64,000 nt of DNA, taken from contig ML769509.1 of NCBI GenBank assembly GCA_009733575.1, positions 1-64,000 of the forward strand, read 5' to 3'. The translations under genes and the position numbers were made by a program. This DNA is from Gymnopus androsaceus JB14 (Eukaryota > Basidiomycota > Agaricomycetes > Agaricales > Omphalotaceae). Positions 22,961 to 32,782 of the stretch are shown piece after piece (the stretch's first letter is position 1; each line of letters starts with the position of its first letter). Below the pieces are notes generated by a model. It was given only the letters and a program-made list of their open reading frames with translations. It was not told where the DNA came from and made no database searches.

Positions 22961-25469
22961 GAGTGAAAAACTCTCTCAAGACAATAGGTATGTAAGAATC
23001 AGCATGATCTAGGGGTGGAAACTCAATCATATCAAAAGCCATTCTCAAACGACTGTTAACAACAGCAGGTGGGTAATTATCTCCAATGTGAATTTCCATT
23101 TTCTTGTGATAATAGTCTCTACCCAAGAATGTTTGACCATGCTTCTAATTTTGAAATAAATGGTGGCATGTTTGTGAATTATCATATTATGTGTAAGTCA
23201 ATGTTACATGTAATTAACATCAATTACCAACTGACATTGCATTGCATCAAAGCAAATGATACAGAAACCAAAATCTGTGATTGGCTTAGAGCACCTGATT
23301 GCTCTGTCAATTTTCAGACAGCTGTTGACAAGAAAACACATGGTACTGGCCAATGGATTATGGATCATCCTGAGTATCAGAAGTGGAAAGAAAGCTCCAC
23401 AGTACTATGGATTCAAGGCAAAGGTAAAGAGTTTTGTTTATGTTTCAGGTGTATGGCTTACATTATAATTTATAGCTGGATCAGGAAAGACTTTTTTATT
23501 GTAGGTTTATTCATGAAGAACATATCATGGATTGCTAAAGTTATATATATTGACAGGACTACTATTATTGAGGATCTTCACCAAAGTGCCCCAAAGAGTG
23601 TGTGGTATCATTACTTTGATATCCGGGATAATAGTGGGTTGAAGTCAACATACCGAGGTTTCTTGTTGTCTCTTTTGCAACAAGTAGGATCAAACACACA
23701 TGGAATCCATTCTGAGCTCAGCAATCTCTATGATAAATGCAAGAAGGGCCTATCAACCTCACAAGCCACAAATATGGAGGTGGAAGAAACCCTAAAAAAC
23801 ATCTTCAATGATATTGGGCTTGGATATGTAGTGATTGATGCCATGGATGAATGTCAGGAAAGTCAAGCAGTTTACAGGTGGTTGAATGAAGCTGAATGTG
23901 CTCCCAATCTTCATATTGCCATCACAAGTCGTGATCATATTGGGAGAAAAATAACTAGCACTTCAAAGCAAATTTTCCTGGAATTGGGCAGCTCTGGAAT
24001 GGATGACGATATAGCTCTGCACCTTGATAAGGAAATAGTCAAGTGTGGCTTCAAAGGAAAATTGCAGGAGGAGGTAAGAGAATCATTAATGGCACAAGCC
24101 CATGGCCAGTAAGTCCAGACTCAGTATTGTTCTATACTTTAAAGACTAATTTATGATAAAATCTTAGGTTCCGGTGGGTAGATTGTCAGCTCAAAAGTTT
24201 GAGTCAATGTGGTTCTCCAACATCAGTTCGAAAAGCTTTACAAAAGTTACCAAAAGATTTGGAAGAAACTTATACAATGGCCTTGCAAAAAGCTCATGAA
24301 AGTGATGATGCAGAACATGCTCATCATATTCTTCTTTGGCTCACCTATACATTTGAGCCACTGAACATCAGGCAAATCAGTACAATTCTGGTTATTGATT
24401 TGGAGGAGCAGCAAGTTGAGGAAGAGAGTCAAATGGATTTGAGACTGAATGTAATTCTTGATTCTAATCTTGTTACTGTGGATCAAAGCAATGAGGTGCA
24501 ACTTGCACATGCATCTGTGAAGGAGTTTTTAATTGATAGCTGTAGCAAAGTTTATTTTAAAATCAACAAGCAGATTGCTCATGATAAAATAGCACAAGCA
24601 TGTTTAATTTACTTGCTACAATTCCTGGAGCAAAATGAATATTTTGAACGAGAGGATGAATGGGAGGAATCAACTTTATTTGGGGATTATGCAGTATTTC
24701 AATGGCTATCTCATGTAAAGATAGTTGAGGAAGGAAATAAAGAGACTGCGGTACTGGGATTGACAAGGAGTTTATTTCAGGATACTCACTTTTCCAGCTG
24801 GGTGGCTAGATATCATAATGGCTGGCAGAAAGATGTTTCTCTTGGACCACTTTATTGGGCTGCAGCATCAGGTTTGGTGAAGAGTGTGAAATATCTGTTG
24901 GGAATGGAGGCTGATGTGAATGCTCAAGGGGGTTCCTATGGGGATGCCCTTCAGGCAGCTTCCAGCAATGGTCATGAACCAATTGTCAAGCTTCTCTTGG
25001 AAAATGGGGTTGATGTGAATTCTCAAGGGGTTTCATATTGGGAATGCCTTCAGGCAGCTTCCAGCCATGATCATGAACCAATTGTCAAGCTTCTCTTGGA
25101 AAATGGGGCTGATGTGAATGCTCAAGGGGGTTTTTATAGGAATGCCCTTCAGGCAGCTTCCAGCAATGGTCATGAACCAATTGTCAAGCTTCTCTTGGAA
25201 AATGGGGGCTGATGTGAATGCTCAAGGGGGTTTTTTATGGGAATGCCCTTCAGGCAGCTTCCAGCAATGGTCATGAACCAATTGTCAAGCTTCTCTTAGA
25301 AAATGGGGCTGATGTGAATGCTCAAGGGGGTGAACATGGGAATGCCCTTCAGGCAGCTTCCAGCAATGGTTATGAAGCAATTGTTGAGCTTCTCTTGGAA
25401 AACAGGGCTGATGTGAATGCTCAAGGTGGTGAACATGGGAATGCCCTTCAGGCAGCTTCCAGCTGTTAG
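22961..25469 (+). CDS. NACHT-ankyrin STAND NTPase (NLR-like), frameshifted in the repeats
   Basis: Start MSEKLSQDN at 22961 is followed by several small exons. SNFEINGGMFVN and the linker KICDWLRAPDCSVNFQTA..THGTGQWI precede the NTPase. The P-loop GKAGSGKT is assembled across an intron (23424-23475). Other parts are GYVVIDAMDE (Walker B), ITSRD (sensor-like), LKSLSQCGSPTSVRKALQKLP and HASVKEFLI. A NACHT domain of this kind with a winged-helix-like region is common in basidiomycete NLR-like proteins that act in self/non-self or pathogen sensing. The C-terminus is six 33-residue ankyrin units plus a partial one. An extra G near 25206 creates a stop at about 25212 and an extra T near 25235 adds a second shift, so the last units are out of frame. 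Few CpG, like the surrounding transposons. Confidence 0.7.
24841..25466 (+). repeat. Near-identical 99-bp ankyrin-coding tandem repeats
   Basis: Units two to six repeat the words GCCCTTCAGGCAGCTTCCAG, CATGAACCAATTGTCAAGCT and GATGTGAATGCTCAAGG with only a few changes, mostly at the tip residues (SYG, SYW, FYR, EHG). A seventh unit breaks off after QAASS at 25463. Such high DNA identity between repeats points to recent expansion or homogenisation. Confidence 0.8.
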
Positions 25470-25896
25470 GTAATGAGATGGCATGGTCAGTACAACCCTG
25501 GTTACCGGGGTTGACCATGGGTATTAATGGGTCTCTGAGAGGCATACCATACCCATACCCACAGAACCCATACCCTCAACAGTAAAGGTATAGCACTGTA
25601 CCCTTAACCCTGCAGGTTCTGAGACCCTCCAATACCCACAGTAAACTGCGTATATACATGCATATAACAATCACATTTTTGCAGACCATTACATATTAAA
25701 TAGTTGATGTAATATATAACACAGAAAAATCACTCTTTATCATCTTCATCTGACTCATCCAACATCCATTTGCCTTTTTCTTTCATACTACCCTTGATTG
25801 CCTTCAGCATTTCCTTGTCTCTAATCAAGTCATTTTGACTCCAACTTCCCATGCACATACATGTCCAAATTGAGTATGCATTGAGTTGGTTCCATG

Positions 25897-26433
25897 TGTT
25901 TCAAATGTTCTTATCTTATCTTCCACATGGACATTATTACTTATCATTTCCTTTGTTCACCTTTATATTTCCTTGGTGCTTACTTAAGTGCATGCTGCTT
26001 AGGCACATGGCTGTGTTGTTTACTTATGTTTGCTTCTTTATAGTTTATTCACACATGTATGATCTTGTATGATTGTTTGATCATTGCTCATATGATCATC
26101 CTTCAATTACTCTAATCACACCTCATGCTAGGATGTTGCATTTGGTGCCAGGTACATATGTATGGTCACTTATTACTTACAGATGTCAATACTGTTGTAC
26201 TTCATAGTTTCATGCATTGTTATGGTATGTACAGAGCATAGGGTACTGGGTCTAGGGCTTGTACAATAGTATATATAGTAGTTGTAGCTGTAGCATAGTC
26301 CTTAGCTTCAATCTTGTCAATACCTCCTAGTTCTCAATATCATCTCCTTCTCTTTTCCTCATTGTTTGTCTCTTTGCCTAAGTCAGAAGTCATAATGCCT
26401 GGTACCTTGTGTTGTGGGGAACTAGTCCATCAG
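25897..26433 (+). mobile_element. Old solo LTR related to the gypsy element at 38.3 kb
   Basis: The right two thirds align by eye with the LTR at 38336-38791: TATATATAGTAGTTGTAGCT, GCATAGTCCTTAGCTTCAAT and GTTGTGGGGAACTAGTC are shared. Differences are dominated by CG in the young LTR reading TG or CA here, for example CTCGTC to CTTGTC and CCTCGTG to CCTTGTG. No internal coding part or second LTR is adjacent. No target duplication was recognised. Confidence 0.7.
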
Positions 26434-26749
26434 GAAAATGTTGGAATTTACAGAAAATCTATTTTAGCCCACATTACAACATACTTATGAATTTATGATA
26501 TCACAGGAGATATTTGCGCATACACTCACAGTATCCATGCATATACTCACAGTAGCCACTTTACTGTATGCATAGTAGCCACAGATATTCACATAGTACC
26601 CACTTTCCTGTTATATGCACTATGACATAGTCATTCTTACAGGTATAAATACAGTATGTAGTTACTCATGTACCTTACCCGTTTGCCTCAGGGCCCAGTC
26701 GAGGTCAAACGGCTACACAATCATTATAACTCCATTTCTTATTTCTAAC

Positions 26750-27076
26750 GGAAAAATGGTCTGGGCCCTGGATGACCCTAGGTCACTTAGGCAGCCTAGG
26801 CCACCTAGGAATAATGCAAAAACTTTGAACACCTCAGGTATCCTAGGCTTCCTAGGCATTCTGGGGGCCATCCTGGGCTGTCCTGGACTGTCCTGAGGCA
26901 TCCTGGGGCAACCTGAGGCAACCTGAGGATACCCTCAGAATTCCTAGGAGGCTTAGGAGGCTTAGGAGGCCTAGGAGGCCTAGGATACCTGAGGTGTCCA
27001 AAGTTTTTGCATTATTCCTAGGTGGCCTAGGCTGCCTAAGTGACCTGGGGTCATCCTGGGCCCAGACCATTTTTCC
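26750..27076. mobile_element. CCTAGG-rich palindromic MITE, copy 2 (near-perfect fold-back)
   Basis: The first ~95 bases are almost exactly the reverse complement of the last ~95, starting GGAAAAATGGTCTGGGCCC on each strand and including AATAATGCAAAAACTTTG. The middle is a chain of CCTAGG and GGAGGCTTAGGAGG words. It has no coding function. It sits at the end of the hATC motif of the hAT transposase relic, so it is a secondary insertion. Confidence 0.75.
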
Positions 27077-27082
27077 TGATGT

Positions 27083-30000
27083 TGCTGATACCATGTAAAG
27101 CTCAGTAAATGCCATCCTTGAGAGAAAATGCATTCAACAGCTGTCAATGATGCTTTATTTAGACTTTTCAGTTAGCGCTCTTGAAATATGCCAAAGAACA
27201 ACAGACCAGGAATTGATAAATAGTCTAAGGCTGTTTGTGCAAGCTTTGGGTAGTTTCAGTGTTGGCCTTAAGGTCTTAATTAAGACCTCCAAACCAATTT
27301 AGGTCCTAATACCTTAATTTATAGCCCTAATTAGGTTCAATCTAAGACTATATTAGGACCTAATTATAAATACCTAAAATCCTTCATATTCATTGCATAT
27401 TCATCACCAGATCCTGCCAGAGCACCATTGTCGAGGATCTCATACTCTGCTTCTTGAGCTAGGAGCTTCATAATAAGCTGTTCCTGAGTCCATGCAGCTC
27501 AATAACATTGGCATTGTGGTTGATCCATGGTTCCTGTGTTGCCCACTGCTGGTTCAGAGGGTTTTCCGCCAAATAGAAGTGCCAGAGAGTGGAAGGAATT
27601 GGCATGGTGCTCTCTGTGCCTTGGGAAGTGGAGGCAGATCAGCATTTAAATCCTTACCAAACATCTCATCATGCCTTTCTGCATCTTTTTTCCACTGCTC
27701 AAACACTGTGTCATGTGTGCCATTTTCAGCAATTTGTGACCAAGGCAGAGCTGCCCCCATCAGCCTCCTGTGGGAATGCTTGATATTGTGGAACCTGTAG
27801 AAGTTGGCCTACATGTTTATCTGAGTGATTTTTGCATGCCTGTTGCTCATCCTTGAGACCATCACTATAATGATGCTCTTGCATATTTTTAATAATCTGA
27901 ACATTCCATCAGATACACTTAGGTCCTATCCAGCTTGTGCTGCTGGGCACCGCTGAGTGTCAAACCAGTGCTTATGTACTTAAGGTCTTAATTAGGACCA
28001 ATATAATTCCAATGATGTTAGGTCTTAATTAGCAAGTAAATTAAGGCCTTAATCCTAATTAGGTCCTAAGTCCTAAGGCCAACACTGGGTAGTTTCACTG
28101 CTTTTCTCACCACCATTTAAGTGGATCATCAGTATATTCTGGAGCAATGGATAGATAATCATCAAGCTCATTACAGGAAACAGCAGCATGTGACATGGAG
28201 ATGTGATCAAAGATATCAAAATTGTTGTTGTCATGCTTAGATGAAGCACTGGGAGCAGGCTACAGGATTAAATTAGCAATTGAAGTTGTCATATGGATTC
28301 AAGTTCTGCTCATGGTAGGCTCAGGTGGATCCTCAACTGAATCAAGATAGTGTTTGAATTCATCGTGGACTATTTCTTCAGCTGTGTCAATCCATGCTTT
28401 ATCCCAATTGCGTTCTCAAAAGTAGTTGAGCTTGAATTGCGGATGAAGAACTAAAGAAAAAAGGGATAAGCAAAATGAATGAGTAAAGTGATACCATACG
28501 TTGGATGGATATGCAAACCCATAGCAATACAGTATACATTGGATTCATCTGTGCATGAATAATACTGATTGAGTGTAGCTTGCCCAAGTTTGAGTGCAGC
28601 CTTGACAGCATTATGCAGTTGACGTCTCAAAGAACTGGAAAGGAAATCATCTATAGCATCCATCATGGGGATAACATGAGATATTGTACTTGCATCTTTC
28701 AAAATTTTCAGCGCAGCCTTCTTGAAGATCTGGATGGGATACCGACATCAGCGATGGTATAGTGAAGAATAGAACTTGAACCTTACATCAAGCACAAACA
28801 CAAGGTTATTGACAATCTTCCACTGAGGATCAAGCAGCTCATAATTCCGCAAGTTCAATGACTTGTTACCTGTTATGTCATCAATTACTTTTGCATACTC
28901 CTTTGCAAAGAGGAGTATGTCATAGGTTGAGTTCCATTGAGTAGCAACATTTCTGGGAATAAGGCAAGGCTTCATGTTATGGGCTTTACAGGCACTATGC
29001 CAAGCAGGGAGAACCTTAGTCATTGAGTGTATAATCGCAAATGATAGCCCATGGACCTGCATAAGTGGTTTTAAACATCATATTTTCAATCTTTATAAAT
29101 GGCATACTTGGGAAATTACTGTTTGAACATCCTTTGTGTTCTCAAGAACCTCTGCATTCCCAGATTCATCCAGCTTCTCAAACTTGTCCTCAATATCCGA
29201 ATCATCATTGTCATCATCATCATCATCAACATCCAGTAGAGCAGGAAGTTCATTGTCATTGTTATTATTGTGTATAGCATTCTCAGCTTCAAGATTCTCA
29301 TCATTGTTTGGAAGAACATTGTCACTGTCAGAATCATCCTTCTTTTTCTTCTCAACTCCAAAAGGCTTGAGCAGAGCCTTCGCAGAAAGGTTAAGCATGT
29401 GAGTGAAGCATTGGATTCGGTTGGTAGCTTCAAAGGAATTGCTTGGATTAGTGTCAAGTGAGTTGGTCTGAGTATCATTGGATGTGGCATTATCACCCAT
29501 GAATGCCAGAGTCTAAAATTATCTCTTACTAGGAGAAAGTATAGTATGTAATGGAGTAAACACACCTTGTCCTGGAGACCATGGCATTCAAGCATGTTAT
29601 TGAACTCTCTTGCTAATTTTGCCATTATGCAACTAAATTTGGAATCAGATTAGTTATTACTGAAACTACTATGGAAAATCTCAATGCTTACCTCAGGAAC
29701 TTTGATAATGTCAAGTAAAAAGACCAATGGTTTGCCTTGGTGCCTTGGTGAACAGACTAAGCAACCATTGCACAATGATTGGGGGAAGTCCAAGCATCAG
29801 TAGCAAAGCTAAGATGTCCTGAATACGCCTGGGACAATGTCAGCATAGTATGCATCAGATCTTACACATACATACTTGAAGCAAATTGTTCACTCTGGCT
29901 TCACATTGGGCAAAGCTGGCCTTGAGGTCACAACCAAGGGTAGTTCTACCAGGAATAATAGCTTGAGGATGGCTGGCAAGCATCAACTCCCGGAACTTGC

Positions 30001-30862
30001 AATCATGAATAATGTTGAGCAATTGGTTGCTCTCCATGACCCAATGTACAAGGTTCAAACTAGTATTGAATGAGTAGTGATTAGGGATAGTCTTGAACAG
30101 TGGACATACCATATCCGAGCATTTTTATGTGCCCTGTGGGTCACTGTTACAGGTTGCAAGCCACATTGTGCAAATGCTGCATGAATCAAGCCATCAGGGT
30201 GATCAGCACTGTCAGCCTGACCAGCAGCAGCAACAGCATGGTTTCTGAAGCAGGTTCAAGCATGTTTAATTAGGTTGGAAGTCAAACTTTTGTCACCTTT
30301 GTCTTGATACCAATGTACACTTTGCTTTGGGGATTGGCAAGTGTTGGCTTTACATTTGAAGAAGTGGTATTTACAGCCTTTTTCAATGTAGCCAACGGTG
30401 ACATTGGATTTGAAGAAGCTATAGATGGAGGAAATCCAAGTGGGGCGAAGTTTCTCTTTGAAAATTGTCAATACGTCACTCTATAAGTTGACAAAGCTAA
30501 CATACCTATTTCTTCCTTGTCCTTGTCTTCCTGTGTCCTAGTATCAGTGCCAGCTTTGACATTGCTGTTAGCCTCATTCTGAGTGTCCTCATCAACATCA
30601 ATAACATCAGCTATAAAGGTGTGTGATTCAAGCTCAAAATGAGGGTAATGAATAGCAATGTATATTGAGAAGCTTGTGAATGCCAAGTGGACTTGCTACT
30701 GAGGCATAACTTTGCTTTCTTGCCAAAATTCTTGACTGTAGAGACAGTTTTAGATGCAGCATGCTGGATGGTGGATCCAACAGAAGCAACTGAGGATGAG
30801 GAGTCATTGTCAGTCTGGTTGGTGTGACTTATTTTTTTTTGGAAGGATGGCTTTTGGTCATG
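27083..30862 (-). pseudogene. hAT-family transposase with BED zinc finger, decayed and interrupted
   Basis: From about 30862 down the minus strand: MTKSHPSKK (a long A tract breaks the frame), SVASVGSTIQHAASKTVSTV, then a BED-type zinc finger (CKYHFFKC..SNLIKHACFRNHA, ~30400-30240). FRELMLASHPQAIIPGRTT (~29970), CFTHMLNLSAKALLKPFG with an Asp-rich stretch, RNVATQWNSTYDILLFAKE and ISHVIPMMDAIDDFL lead on. Next are ALKLGQATLNQYYSCTDESNVY and the C-terminal dimerisation domain: DDPLKWW, then NYPKLAQTALDYLSIP, then TAVECIFSQGW (normally VER.FS.GR). The 831-bp element at 27257-28087 splits this last domain. In-frame stops (for example YF*ER near 28414) and frameshifts make it inactive. Confidence 0.8.
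27257..28087. mobile_element. Non-autonomous hAT element with perfect 8-bp TSD
   Basis: The ends are CAGTGTTGGCCTTA and its reverse complement, TAAGGCCAACACTG with one change. Flanks GGTAGTTT at 27249-27256 and 28088-28095 are identical 8-bp target duplications, the hAT size. Subterminal parts are rich in TTAATTAGGTCCTAA words. The interior (27554-27800, minus) carries an open stretch with FEQWKKDAERHDEMFGKDLN and LPPLPKAQRAPCQF, which is protein-like but unassigned. It could be a captured gene fragment. The target is the coding sequence of a related hAT transposase. Confidence 0.85.
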
Positions 30863-31734
30863 GTGAGATATGGAAAGAACAAAATTGTCACAATTTTATA
30901 TCCCCTATACTTGACAATCCTTTATCCTTGCGCGACAATTTGTAGTCCAAGTTTCCCAATTCGTAGTTGCGCCCAGATCCATGGCCAATGTGCATAAAGA
31001 AAAATGGAGCAGTGTTAGGTTCACAGCAATATATGGATCCAATAATTCCTATATTTCCAAAATGATGTGCAAAACCGGAACAGGGAGAAATAACATGACT
31101 GGAGGAGCTAATTAAGTTGTAATCTTTTGCAGCCCGATGAGATATTCTAATAGCAGACAAGAATCCCTTCAAAATGATATGCACCATGTCTAGAATTATG
31201 TGGCAATTAGTACCAGCAGCTAAGCCTGAAGCTGAGACATACCTTTATCCCGACACTGCCAGCGAATGGAACTGGATCCAAAAATCGCCATTCTGCCTAA
31301 ATAAATGAACCAAGGTCCAACCTCGTGAAGCTTTAAGGCACCGAATATGCTGACCAGTAATAATACTAACTAGACCCAAGTTCAGACCCTCAAGGATGTC
31401 AGAACATCTTTGAGAGGCAGGTTATCTGTTATCTGGGTTTCTTCACCGAATAAGTCACAAGAGCACCCATGAGTGAGGGTTGGCCACCAGCGAGAGTTGG
31501 AGTAAGAGTTGAAGATTGGTTGATTAAACCAGCAAAATTCCGGCTCTAGTACCCAATCAAAAAATCCAGCCAATATTTGGATGTTTAGTCAGTGGAGCCC
31601 AGGAAACCTGTGGCTCACTGCAGTCTGGGTGGCGGTATTGGCAGGTACAGTGATCTCAGTGACCATACCCATACCCTTCAAACCCAGGAGCTAATACCGT
31701 GGGTAGACCCCCCACCCATGGTCAACCTTAACTG

Positions 31735-32782
31735 CATCAAAGTACTAGTCCAGTCCTGACAACGATCTTCAAAAACTTTTATGTTTTTCAACTTTTCCTG
31801 TTTGATCCCATCAAGCATGTCCCAGTGGTCAATCCATTTACCCCTACCAGTTGAGATATCGAGGAATACATTGTGGCATGGAATGAAATGGAGACAGGTC
31901 AGTTTGAATGGCCCTGTATTCCCTCCAGTTTAATGGACAGTATCAAATGGTCCTATTCCTCTTGTTGGTCAATTCCACTGGTGTCAACGCTAATGGCAGA
32001 AGGGTATGCATGTTGTCCAGTCTTGGAAACTCTCAATATTTGTGAGGGTTACAAATATAGGCCCCTTGGATCTAGCTCCCATGATATCACCACATTCCAT
32101 TTCCCCATTTTCCATCCAGTCCATTCGAGACCCGTTTTCCTCTGGCATGTCTTGCCTCCCCTGTCCAGGTCTCAACAACACCTTTGACAATTCATCAGTG
32201 GCACTGGAAGCTCTTTAGTATTTTGTCTTGTTGATTTTACTCAGCTGTCTGCTCATTTATGGTTCATTATGCAGTGGTCCATTAGTTCTAGTGAGCTGTG
32301 TGTTTGGTATTCAAATATTTTTTTTCTTTCCTGTCATTTTTTTTTCTTTTCTGCTCCACTTGGTTCCCCATAGTTTCTCTTTTTAAAGTGAAGAGGGGAT
32401 GCCATGCTTCATAGTCATATGCATGCATATGAATATGCAACAAGTCCCTTGGACCTGCATACCCTAGCAACATTCATCAGGAAAAGCATCCTAGGCTCAA
32501 GTTGACTTGAGGTTAACTTGAGCCTAGGGTATGCCCAGCATAGGCTTAAGTCCCCCAAGGCACCTAGGTTGACTCAAGTCAATCAAGGCATCACTTCAAC
32601 AACCCATAGACCTCAGTACACTTAAGTCAGCTCATGAGGCACTTAGGTGTTCTAGAGATAAAGGGTAACACAAATATATATTTGAGCAGCCAGAAGTAAC
32701 TTGTAGTAACTCAAGTAGACATGATGACTTAAGATAAATTTCAAGTAATATAAGTTGAAAAAAACAAATCATTAAAAAAAAA
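31735..32782. other. Transposon-rich spacer with part of a CCTAGG MITE
   Basis: No gene recognised. At about 32475 the MITE end CATCAGGAAAAGCATCCTAGG appears, followed to about 32670 by CTCAAGTTGACTTGAGG-type palindromic words. A matching right end is not seen, so this copy is truncated or a diverged subfamily. Confidence 0.45.

Larger units (their letters stand above)
25498..31734 (-). mobile_element. hAT DNA transposon relic with nested insertions
   Basis: The transposase remnant (27083-30862) is flanked by sequences that look like inverted ends. CAGTACAACC..GGTTGACCATGGGTATT starts at 25498. At the right side, ACCCATGGTCAACCTTAACTG ends at 31734. Inside both ends, CCATACCCATACCC occurs. 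No 8-bp target duplication was found (GGCATGGT versus CATCAAAG), so the limits are tentative. Insertions into it: a solo LTR (25897-26433), a CCTAGG MITE (26750-27076) and a small hAT element (27257-28087). The left end lies 35 bp from the break in the ankyrin array. Confidence 0.5.

Noticed and set aside
29136..29402. Ser-rich open stretch on the plus strand
   Set aside because: It is antisense to the Asp/Glu-rich stretch of the hAT transposase. GAT/GAC codons give Ser/Ile when read backwards.
25498..31734. A complete hAT element with matched target duplication
   Set aside because: The ends look inverted, but the eight flanking bases do not match, so the borders are given only as tentative.
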